Shown: positions 15,195 through 22,991 of the stretch, in pieces
Layout: each line of letters opens with the position of its first letter
Numbering within the stretch: position 1 is the stretch's first letter
From: Gaoshiqia hydrogeniformans
GTDB lineage: Bacteria > Bacteroidota > Bacteroidia > Bacteroidales > Prolixibacteraceae
Direction: 5' to 3'
DNA length: 64,000 bases
Assembly: GCF_049347105.1 (NCBI RefSeq)
Contig: NZ_CP186334.1
Coordinates: 2,356,001-2,420,000 of the forward strand
Program-made: the position numbers and the translations under genes
Notes under the pieces: model-generated
The model's input: the letters and a program-made list of their open reading frames with translations, nothing else
What the model was told of the DNA's origin: nothing
The model's database searches: none

Positions 15195-18149
15195 ATGAAG
15201 AAAAGTATAATGATTAAAATAAGGCCTATCGTCAATTGTATTGCATTGATGCTGGTAAATCTTCTCTTTTCCGGCTGTGATTCCGGCCAGGTCGTTCTTG
15301 AGAATCACTTTTTCAGGTATGTCCTGTCGGTTGACGGCACCAATTTAGAATTCACCGACAAGACGACTGGCAGGGATTATCTCGATCATGATACCCGAAC
15401 AAAGTGTGCTTTCCTATCCGTGAATGGAATCAGCTATGAAGTGTCAAAAGTAGTATTCGGGGATTCCCTCCTGCGCATGGAGTTTGGAGAGAGTGGGGCG
15501 GAGGCCGGCATTCAGGTTACGGCAGCCGGAGATCAACTAACGCTGAAGGTTGTCTCACTGACAGAAAATGTTGAATCCCTGACGTTTCTTAATGTTCCTT
15601 TAAAACTGGAAGGAATGCCCTATGAACCTTTTTCTGCCTGTGTGCTTTCCATGAACCTGTTTACGCATGTCAGGCAATTGCCCCCTTTGCAGACCCATCT
15701 GTGGGCAACATGCTATGAAAGATTTGGTCTGGAAGGAGCTGAGATAACGTTACTGGGCTTGCCCCGGGAGAAAATCCTCCCGGTTATCCGTGAAGTCATG
15801 ACAAAAGCCAACGATATTCCCTTTTCCGACGAAGGCGGCGCATGTGCGCTTATGAAAAAAGAAGGATATGGTTCTTACCTGATGAACTTCGGAACCCTGA
15901 CGGAAGAGACGGTGGACGAGTGGATTGAAACGTGCAGGAGGATGGGATTTACCCAGATAGACAGCCATGGGGGCGGAGATTTTTTCGAATTCGGCACCTT
16001 TGACCTGAACAAGGATAAATGGCCCGATGGATGGGATTCATTTAAAAGGATCAACGCCCGGCTGCACCAGGCGGGAATCTCCCATATATTCCATACGTAT
16101 GCCTTTTTTATCGACAAAAACTCAGAATATGTGACGCCTGTCCCCGGCAAAGATTTGGGATACGTTCGTACGTTTACGCTTGCTGAACCTGTTGATGAAA
16201 ATAACTATGAGATTGTTGTGAAAGAATCGACAGCCAACATCTCCACGATTACCGGTTTTCACACCGAAAACAGTGTCACATTAAGGATCGGCGATGAATT
16301 GATCCGGTTTAGTGAGGTATCAAAATCGGCCCCTTATAAATTTACCGGGCTCAGGCGCGGGGCAAACGGCACGAAGCCGTCATCCCATGCCGCCGGGGAA
16401 GTGGCTTATCACCTGAGCGAGAGGTTTGGGCGTTTTGTCCCAGGACCGGAAACCGGATTGTTCGACGAAATGGCACAGCGACATGCAGAAATCGTCAACC
16501 ACTGTGAATTTGACGGGATTTATTTTGATGCCATTGATGGCGCCGCTGTGCTTGGGGGAGAGGAAAACTTCTGGTACTATGGCACGAAGTTTATTTTTGA
16601 GGTTGCGAAGCATCTGAAACGTCCGGTTGGAATGGAAATGAGTTCCATGTCTCATCACTGGTGGCATTACCGATCGCGCTGGCAGGCATGGGACAGGCCG
16701 GTGCGGGGATATAAACGGTTCATCGATATCCATCTGGCATCGATAAAAGCTTCCGCATTTTTCCTTCACGATGAGATAAAGTCGAATGAGTGGGAACATG
16801 GCCGATGGCGCGGTCATTCGCCTCTGATTGACAAATACGCTGGTATTGAAAACGGACAGATACTCCTTCCTCTTCATTTGGGGTGGTGGGGCAACCAAAG
16901 CTGGAACCCGCCTCAGCTAGAACCTACCTTTTTTGATGATATTGAATACCTTGGATGTAAAATGATTGGCAATAATGCCGGTTTCTCGCAATTAGGCGGA
17001 GTGGATAAAAAAACACTGGATGATATCCCGCTTTTCAAACGCAGCGCTGAAATACTTAAACAATACGAGGAGTTAAGGCAGCAGGATTATTTTGGGGAAG
17101 AGGTAAAAAGACTGCTCCGGCAACCCGGAAAAGAATTTACCCTGTTTCAGGAAGAAGACGGGGAATGGAATTTTAAACCGGTTACTTATCAAAAACATAA
17201 AGTTACCGGTCTTGGCCATCCTTCATCCCAATGGACGGTGAACAACGAATTCGGGGAACAGCCTGTAAAACTCAGGATTGAACTGCTGATGTCGGTAAAA
17301 ACTTATAACGATTCGTCCAATATTATTTTAGCCGATTTTTCGAATCCCGATGATTTTATTCGCGAATTGAGTGCGGAAGGGATTGCAGGCCGAATCAGCA
17401 TTTCCGAAGAAAAAACACCCGATGGGGAAATAAGCGGAACATTCTCTGCAAAAAACGCCGGCAAATCGCCACAAGATGGTTCCTATATCAATCTGGAAAA
17501 AACGTTTGTCCCGGCGGTCAATCTGGGTAGGAACAAGGCGCTTGGGGTCTGGGTGAAAGGAGATGGCAACGGGCAGGTACTCAACCTGAGCGTAAGGAGC
17601 CCGATGCACATTTCGCATGGCGCCCACGGCGACCGTTTTATCACGATTGACTTTACCGGCTGGAAATATTTTGAACTTGTTGAAATAGAGTCCTCTAAAA
17701 TCAGTGATTATAGCTGGCCCGACGACTCCCATTTTTATGTATATGACTCCTACAGGCATACCGTCGATTTTAACCATATTGAAAAGTTCCAGTTATGGTA
17801 TAATAACCTCCCCCCGGGAAAAGACGTTGAATGCAAAATAGGGCCGGTAAAAGCGTTGCCAATGGTTCCCATTCCGCTCGAAAATCCCGAAATCACGGTC
17901 AACGGGAAAAAAATCACCTTTCCTGTCACCATGAACCCGGGCATGTTCCTCGAACTGAATTCGGCATCCGACTGTAAATTGTACGGACCGAAAGGGGAAC
18001 TTTTGATGGAGGTTAGAATCGATAACGAAGTTCTGGTATTGGCCCCGGGCGAAAATCAAATTTCATTTTCGGGGAAAGGGACAGAAGGAATCAATTCGAG
18101 AGCCCAGGTAACAGTAATCAGTGAAGGTTCTTCACTTGATATCAGATAA
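15195..18149 (+). CDS. Large multidomain lipoprotein, putative TIM-barrel glycosidase, family unassigned
   Basis: ATG 15195 gives 984 aa and a good type II signal (LLFSGC); the ATG at 15156 would bury the signal. No family recognised. Seen: an N-terminal beta-sandwich (to about residue 210), a barrel-like region with QIDSHGGGDFFEFG, WPDGWDSFKRINARLHQAGI (a segment style shared with clan GH-D/GH31-like enzymes), an inserted beta domain (GFHTENSVTLRIGDELIRF), then FDGIYFDAIDGA, whose Asp residues are nucleophile candidates, and PVGMEMSSMSHHWWHYRSRW. After residue about 720 there is a beta-sandwich resembling carbohydrate-binding modules (LGVWVKGDGNGQVLNLSVRS). I infer a multidomain surface glycosidase. 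Same strand and tight spacing with neighbours indicate one operon. Confidence 0.55.
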   Translation: MKKSIMIKIRPIVNCIALMLVNLLFSGCDSGQVVLENHFFRYVLSVDGTNLEFTDKTTGRDYLDHDTRTKCAFLSVNGISYEVSKVVFGDSLLRMEFGESGAEAGIQVTAAGDQLTLKVVSLTENVESLTFLNVPLKLEGMPYEPFSACVLSMNLFTHVRQLPPLQTHLWATCYERFGLEGAEITLLGLPREKILPVIREVMTKANDIPFSDEGGACALMKKEGYGSYLMNFGTLTEETVDEWIETCRRMGFTQIDSHGGGDFFEFGTFDLNKDKWPDGWDSFKRINARLHQAGISHIFHTYAFFIDKNSEYVTPVPGKDLGYVRTFTLAEPVDENNYEIVVKESTANISTITGFHTENSVTLRIGDELIRFSEVSKSAPYKFTGLRRGANGTKPSSHAAGEVAYHLSERFGRFVPGPETGLFDEMAQRHAEIVNHCEFDGIYFDAIDGAAVLGGEENFWYYGTKFIFEVAKHLKRPVGMEMSSMSHHWWHYRSRWQAWDRPVRGYKRFIDIHLASIKASAFFLHDEIKSNEWEHGRWRGHSPLIDKYAGIENGQILLPLHLGWWGNQSWNPPQLEPTFFDDIEYLGCKMIGNNAGFSQLGGVDKKTLDDIPLFKRSAEILKQYEELRQQDYFGEEVKRLLRQPGKEFTLFQEEDGEWNFKPVTYQKHKVTGLGHPSSQWTVNNEFGEQPVKLRIELLMSVKTYNDSSNIILADFSNPDDFIRELSAEGIAGRISISEEKTPDGEISGTFSAKNAGKSPQDGSYINLEKTFVPAVNLGRNKALGVWVKGDGNGQVLNLSVRSPMHISHGAHGDRFITIDFTGWKYFELVEIESSKISDYSWPDDSHFYVYDSYRHTVDFNHIEKFQLWYNNLPPGKDVECKIGPVKALPMVPIPLENPEITVNGKKITFPVTMNPGMFLELNSASDCKLYGPKGELLMEVRIDNEVLVLAPGENQISFSGKGTEGINSRAQVTVISEGSSLDIR

Positions 18150-18177
18150 TTTGTCAACATATATTTAATAAAGGCCG

Positions 18178-18963
18178 ATGCAACCTGTAAAAACTTATCT
18201 TATTTTATTACTGTCTTTGTTGTCGCCGGCGTTGAACGCCCAGCCGGAATTTAGCTCTCACCGGGGATCGTCGCTGGAAGCCCCTGAAAACACGCTTGCT
18301 GCGGTGCGCCTTGCCTGGGAACAGGGAGCCGATGCGGTAGAAATTGATATTCACCTGTCGAAGGACAAACGGTTAATGGTTATTCATGACGACAACACCA
18401 GAAAAACGTCAGGACAGAATTTTGTGGTAAAGGAGACTGATTCGCGGATACTTCGCACATTGGATGTCGGGTCGTTTAAAGGAGCGGGATTCAAGGGAGA
18501 AAAAATCCCTTTTCTTGAAGAAATAATTGCCACAGTACCTCCGGGGCGAAAACTGATTATTGAGTTGAAGTGCGGCGTTGAGTGCCTGCCATACCTGAAA
18601 AAAGTGATAAAAAAGAGCAAAAAAGGAAAACAAATAGCCCTGATTTCTTTTGATTTCAAAACAATAACCGAAGCAAAAAAAATATTCCCCGGCAACGAAT
18701 GCCACTGGCTGATAAACGGAAGGGCAGGGTTGGAAGCAAAAATACAGCAGGCAGCCAATGCCGGTCTGGATGCGGTTGATATAAAACATACCGATATCGA
18801 TAAAGAAATGGTGGAGTTGGCCCACCGGTATCGACTGAAGGTGATGGCGTGGACAGTTGATCAGCCCGCCGATGCGTTGCGCCTTATTGGTCTGGGGATT
18901 GATGGGATTGAATCGAATTGTGTCCCTTGCCTGAAGGAAAAAATGGATGGAATGAAAAACTGA
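18178..18963 (+). CDS. Glycerophosphodiester phosphodiesterase (GDPD) family, exported
   Basis: 261 aa with a Sec signal (LLLSLLSPALNAQ). GDPDs hydrolyse glycerophosphodiesters to an alcohol and glycerol 3-phosphate using a metal-bound TIM barrel. Motifs: SHRGSSLEAPENTLAA (catalytic His and Glu), GADAVEIDIHLSKDKRLMVIHDD (metal Glu/Asp and second catalytic His), IIELKCG (metal Glu), VMAWTVD and GIDGIESNCV. All canonical residues appear present. In a PUL it may remove glycerophosphate substituents or act on lipid head groups released from the target. The EEP protein upstream is a second phosphodiesterase. Confidence 0.92.
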   Translation: MQPVKTYLILLLSLLSPALNAQPEFSSHRGSSLEAPENTLAAVRLAWEQGADAVEIDIHLSKDKRLMVIHDDNTRKTSGQNFVVKETDSRILRTLDVGSFKGAGFKGEKIPFLEEIIATVPPGRKLIIELKCGVECLPYLKKVIKKSKKGKQIALISFDFKTITEAKKIFPGNECHWLINGRAGLEAKIQQAANAGLDAVDIKHTDIDKEMVELAHRYRLKVMAWTVDQPADALRLIGLGIDGIESNCVPCLKEKMDGMKN

Positions 18964-18987
18964 TATTCATTAAAAAACAAAAGGAAG

Positions 18988-21570
18988 ATGACAAAATGGG
19001 CATTGTTTGCAATAGTTGTATTTATTGTTTTTACTGTGAATGGACAATCTGTTACGGAGTGGCCGGTACTTAAACATTACGGGCAGGAGCATTTGTCAAA
19101 AATTGTGTTACCGATAGGTGGCATTGGTACAGGAACAGTGAATATCGGAGGGAGGGGAGATCTGCGCCAGTGGGAGATTATGAATACCCCGGCAAAACAA
19201 AATCCGGGGAGCTATAACCGGAACGATCCGGGTAGCATTTCCCCTGTCTTTTGTTTATACACCAGGACAAACGATGGGAAAACCAATGTAAAATCGTTGA
19301 CAGGGCCGTTGGAATACCATCAGTACGAATCCATGAATGGGCAACCGGTCGAAAACCACGGATTGCCCCGTTTCCGGAATGCCAGTTTCGATGCAGCCTA
19401 TCCTTTTGTCCAGGTTAATTTATCCGATCCGGATGTTCCGTTAGATGTAAAAATAAAAGCGTTTAACCCCTTGATCCCCGGAGATGCAGATGCCAGCGGA
19501 ATTCCCATTGCTATCCTTCGCTTTGTTTTGACCAATAAAACCAATCAGCTGGTGGCGATATCCGTATGCGGGGTGATGGACAATTTTATCGGTATTGATG
19601 GAAGTAAGCAGAAACCTGATGGAAAGGGGGAGCAGGTGTTGTATGGCGCCGACAAAAACAAAAATGAATTTCGTACGGAAGGTGTCCTAAAAGGGATTTA
19701 TATGAGTTCCGAAGGGGTCGATATACACGATCCGGCTTGGGGGACGATCGCGCTAACAACAGATGCGAATGGAACGATCAGCTATAAAACTTCTGTTTCT
19801 CCAAAGGGGTGGGGAAGTGAAATCTTATCGTTCTGGGACGACTTCAGTCAGGATGGCAAGCTGACAAATACATCATATAATCAGCGCAATAAACCAACCG
19901 GTGCTTTGGCTTTATCTTTTGACATCCCCGCCAACTCAATAAAGGAAGTTTCATTTTACATTACCTGGCATTTTCCCAACCGCTTTGCCTGGTCGGAGTC
20001 AAAAGTCGGGAATTACTACACTACGCAATACTGCAATGCCTGGGATGTGATTATGAAGACTCATGCCAGCATGCCCGCCCTTGAACAAAAAACCATTGCC
20101 TTTGTCGATGCTTTTATCAGCAGTGATTTACCTGAAGTGGTCAAGGAAGCTGCATTGTTTAACCTGAGTACGCTTCGCTCCCAAACTGTTTTCCGGACGG
20201 AAGATGGGACAATGTTTGGCTGGGAAGGTACCATGGACAGGGTTGGCTCTTGCTACGGGTCGTGCACCCACGTATGGAATTACGAGCAGGCGACTGCCTT
20301 CTTGTTTGGCGACCTGTCACGATCAATGCGTGCAATTGAATTTGGGGTATCGACCGACAGCGTCGGGTTAATGAGTTTTCGAACCAAGCTGCCAATAAAT
20401 AAAACAAACAAATTAGGAAAGGCTGCCGCCGACGGGCAAATGGGGGCAATTATGAAGATGTACCGCGACTGGCAACTTTCAGGCGATGATGCTTTTTTGA
20501 AGGAACTTTGGCCTAAGGTTAAAAGAGCAATGGAATTCTGCTGGATTAAAAATGGTTGGGACAGTGATAAGGACGGCGTGATGGAGGGATGCCAGCACAA
20601 CACGATGGATGTGGAGTATTTTGGGCCCAATCCGCAGATGCAGCTTTGGTACCTTGGAGCGCTGAGGGCTTGCGAAGAAATGGCCAAATATCTGGGCGAT
20701 AAAAGTTTTGCGATAACTTGTCGCAAATTGTTTGAAAACGGTAGCAGGTGGACTGACGAAAATCTTTTCAATGGAGAATATTACATACAGCAAATCGTAC
20801 CGCCATTGAAAAAGGAAAATGTAAATCCGTTATTGATAGTTGGAATGGGAAGCAGGAATTTTGTAACTCCTGATTTTCAATTAGGGAAAGGTTGCCTGGT
20901 AGATCAATTGGTGGGCCAGTACATGGCGCATGTTTGCGGTTTAGGTTATCTGGCCAGTCCGGGAAAAATTATGGCTACGCTGAACAGCATTATGAAATAC
21001 AATTACCGCGAAAACATGTGGAACCATTTCAATCATCACCGATCGTATGTTTTCGATGATGAACCTGGTCTAATAATGGCTGCCTACCCATCAGAAAGGC
21101 CTGAATATCCGTTCCCTTATTACAATGAAGTGATGACCGGATTCGAATATGTAGCTGCTGTTGGGATGCTGTATGAAGGGCTAACCGATCGGGGGATACT
21201 CTGCATAAAAAACATTCGCGACCGTTTTGATGGCCGAAAACGCAACCCTTTCGATGAAGCGGAATGCGGTCATCATTATGCACGGGCAATGGACAGTTGG
21301 GCTGCACCTTTGGCTATTACCAGGTTCCGGTATTCAGGGGTAGATAAATTAATTGAATTTACATCGGTGCCCGGAACGTATTTCTGGAGTAATGGTTCGG
21401 CCTGGGGAACTGTGAAAATTCAGAAGAACAACCGGGAAGTAACCGCCGTATTGGATGTGTTACATGGCGCTGTCCGGTTAAAATATTTTGGATTGGAGGG
21501 GATTGGGAAGAAAGAGCTAAAGCAGGAAGAATTGCTGGTACAGGGGCAGTCGATGAATTTTAGTTTCTAA
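18988..21570 (+). CDS. GH116 family glycosidase (DUF608/GBA2-like), exported
   Basis: 860 aa, signal peptide ending VNGQ. GH116 includes bacterial beta-glucosidases/xylosidases and the eukaryotic non-lysosomal glucosylceramidase GBA2; they retain configuration and use an (alpha/alpha)6 domain. Seen: N-terminal beta domain with PIGGIGTGTVNIGGRGDLRQWEI cut into GGIGTG and RGDLRQW, then FGWEGTMDRVGSCYGSC, THVWNYEQATAFLFGDLSRS, DGQMGAIMKMYRDWQLSGD, and HNTMDVEYFGPN with Asp541 in the position of the family acid/base Asp, followed by LWYLGALRA. The nucleophile Glu could not be assigned by eye. Length fits the family. Substrate specificity is open: glucosylated lipid, glucoside and xyloside are all possible. 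Confidence 0.85.
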   Translation: MTKWALFAIVVFIVFTVNGQSVTEWPVLKHYGQEHLSKIVLPIGGIGTGTVNIGGRGDLRQWEIMNTPAKQNPGSYNRNDPGSISPVFCLYTRTNDGKTNVKSLTGPLEYHQYESMNGQPVENHGLPRFRNASFDAAYPFVQVNLSDPDVPLDVKIKAFNPLIPGDADASGIPIAILRFVLTNKTNQLVAISVCGVMDNFIGIDGSKQKPDGKGEQVLYGADKNKNEFRTEGVLKGIYMSSEGVDIHDPAWGTIALTTDANGTISYKTSVSPKGWGSEILSFWDDFSQDGKLTNTSYNQRNKPTGALALSFDIPANSIKEVSFYITWHFPNRFAWSESKVGNYYTTQYCNAWDVIMKTHASMPALEQKTIAFVDAFISSDLPEVVKEAALFNLSTLRSQTVFRTEDGTMFGWEGTMDRVGSCYGSCTHVWNYEQATAFLFGDLSRSMRAIEFGVSTDSVGLMSFRTKLPINKTNKLGKAAADGQMGAIMKMYRDWQLSGDDAFLKELWPKVKRAMEFCWIKNGWDSDKDGVMEGCQHNTMDVEYFGPNPQMQLWYLGALRACEEMAKYLGDKSFAITCRKLFENGSRWTDENLFNGEYYIQQIVPPLKKENVNPLLIVGMGSRNFVTPDFQLGKGCLVDQLVGQYMAHVCGLGYLASPGKIMATLNSIMKYNYRENMWNHFNHHRSYVFDDEPGLIMAAYPSERPEYPFPYYNEVMTGFEYVAAVGMLYEGLTDRGILCIKNIRDRFDGRKRNPFDEAECGHHYARAMDSWAAPLAITRFRYSGVDKLIEFTSVPGTYFWSNGSAWGTVKIQKNNREVTAVLDVLHGAVRLKYFGLEGIGKKELKQEELLVQGQSMNFSF

Positions 21571-21594
21571 TACCAAAATAGATAATTGAGAAAA

Positions 21595-22987
21595 ATGAAG
21601 AAAATAGAGAAAATAACCGTATTGCCCCTGTTTTGTGTTTTGCGCAAAACGAAGATATGGGCGGTTGCCAGCTTACTCATTTTTGCAGGTAGTCTTGTCT
21701 TTGCCCAGTCAAAAGAAGAACCGATGGTCAGTCGCGACGATTTGCTTTTTCTGGAGCGGATGACAAAAGATGTATTGGAAAGTTCCCGTATTTATCCAGA
21801 GCAGGTTGTTTCCGCCGATTTTGGGCCCAATAGTACAGGAGGGATACTCATCCGTCCCGGAGGGCGCGATTGTTACCCTTCATTTTGGGTCCGCGATTAT
21901 GTCATGTCGTTGGAATGCGGATTTATTACTTCCGAAGAACAGAAACATTTGCTGAAACTGACGGCATCAACCCAGTGCGACCAAACCATGATTACCAAAG
22001 AAGGCTGCATGATACCGCAGGGTGCTATTGCCGACCACATCCGGATTGATGACGGGCTGCCCGTTTTTTTCCCGGGAACATATAGTTACGAAGACCAGGG
22101 ATCGCTGCGTTGGGGAACTTTTCCTCCCTATTGCGACCAGTTTTATTTTATCCATCAGGCTTATTTTTATACAGAACAAACAACTGATTACCAATTTCTA
22201 TTATCCGAAATTAAAGGCCTTCCCCTTATTGCCCGCTTGGAAATGGCATACAGGGTGCCACCAACCAGAATAGGCAATCCGCTTGTCTACACCACAGAAA
22301 ATCTTCGCGGTGTGGATTTCGGGTTCAGGGACGCCATTGTTATCACCGGCGACCTTTGTTTTCCGTCTTTACTGAAATATCAGTCATCGGTTGAGCTTGC
22401 CCGTCTTTTTGAAAAAATCGGCAATACCCCGAAAGTAGAAGAATACCGGCAACTGGCAGAGACATTGAAAACCAATATTCTGGCCTTGTTTTACGATCAG
22501 AACGGTATGTTGGCCGCTTCAACAGGGCAAAGTAACCAACCGGATGTGTGGGCGACGGCATTTGCTGTTTACCTGGGTATTATGGAAGGGGAAAAGTTAC
22601 AAAAAACCTGTACCCGTCTGGCTGGGGCTTTTCACGATGGCACTTTGGCCTACAAGGGTAATATCCGCCATATTTTAACAAGCGACGATTACAGTGGCAC
22701 AACTGCCTGGGAGCGTTCCCGTGCGAAAAAGGATACCTAATCAGAATGGGGCATACTGGGGAACTCCTGTCGGTTGGGTTTGTTACGCCATTGCAAAGGT
22801 TGATGGCGGCGCTGCACGCAAACTGGCCGGGGAGTACCTGGACGACCTGAAGATGCACGATTACCGGAAAGGGGAAGAGTTTGGAGCGCCTTACGAATGC
22901 TTTCACCCCTCGGGAAACAGGCAAAACCCGGTTTACCTCACCTCGGTTACCTGTCCTTATGCCGTATTTTTAAAAATAATAAAATAG
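21595..22987 (+). pseudogene. Exported hairpin-type glycosidase-like protein split by a one-base frameshift
   Basis: The first reading frame (ATG 21595) runs 381 codons to TAA at 22738-22740. The C-terminal continuation sits in the +1 frame, with NGAYWGTPVGWVCYAIAKVD to a stop at 22985-22987. Deleting one A from TAAT (22738-22741) would join them as ...KKDTYQNGAYWGTP..., giving one protein of about 463 aa. It has a signal peptide (LVFAQ) and (alpha/alpha)n-barrel features: PSFWVRDYVMSLECGF, WATAFAVYLGI, SDDYSGTTAWE and GAPYECFHPSG. Family not named; it resembles amylo-glucosidase/GH88-like hairpin enzymes only in general layout. The frameshift may be a real mutation or a sequencing/assembly error. 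Neighbouring genes are intact. Confidence 0.75.
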
Positions 22988-22991
22988 TGAG

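Noticed and set aside
5036..21570. Firm call of a sphingolipid-degradation locus (ceramidase, GBA2-like, sphingomyelinase-like)
   Set aside because: The ceramidase-like protein lacks its serine motif, and EEP/GH116 families are broad; kept only as a hypothesis.
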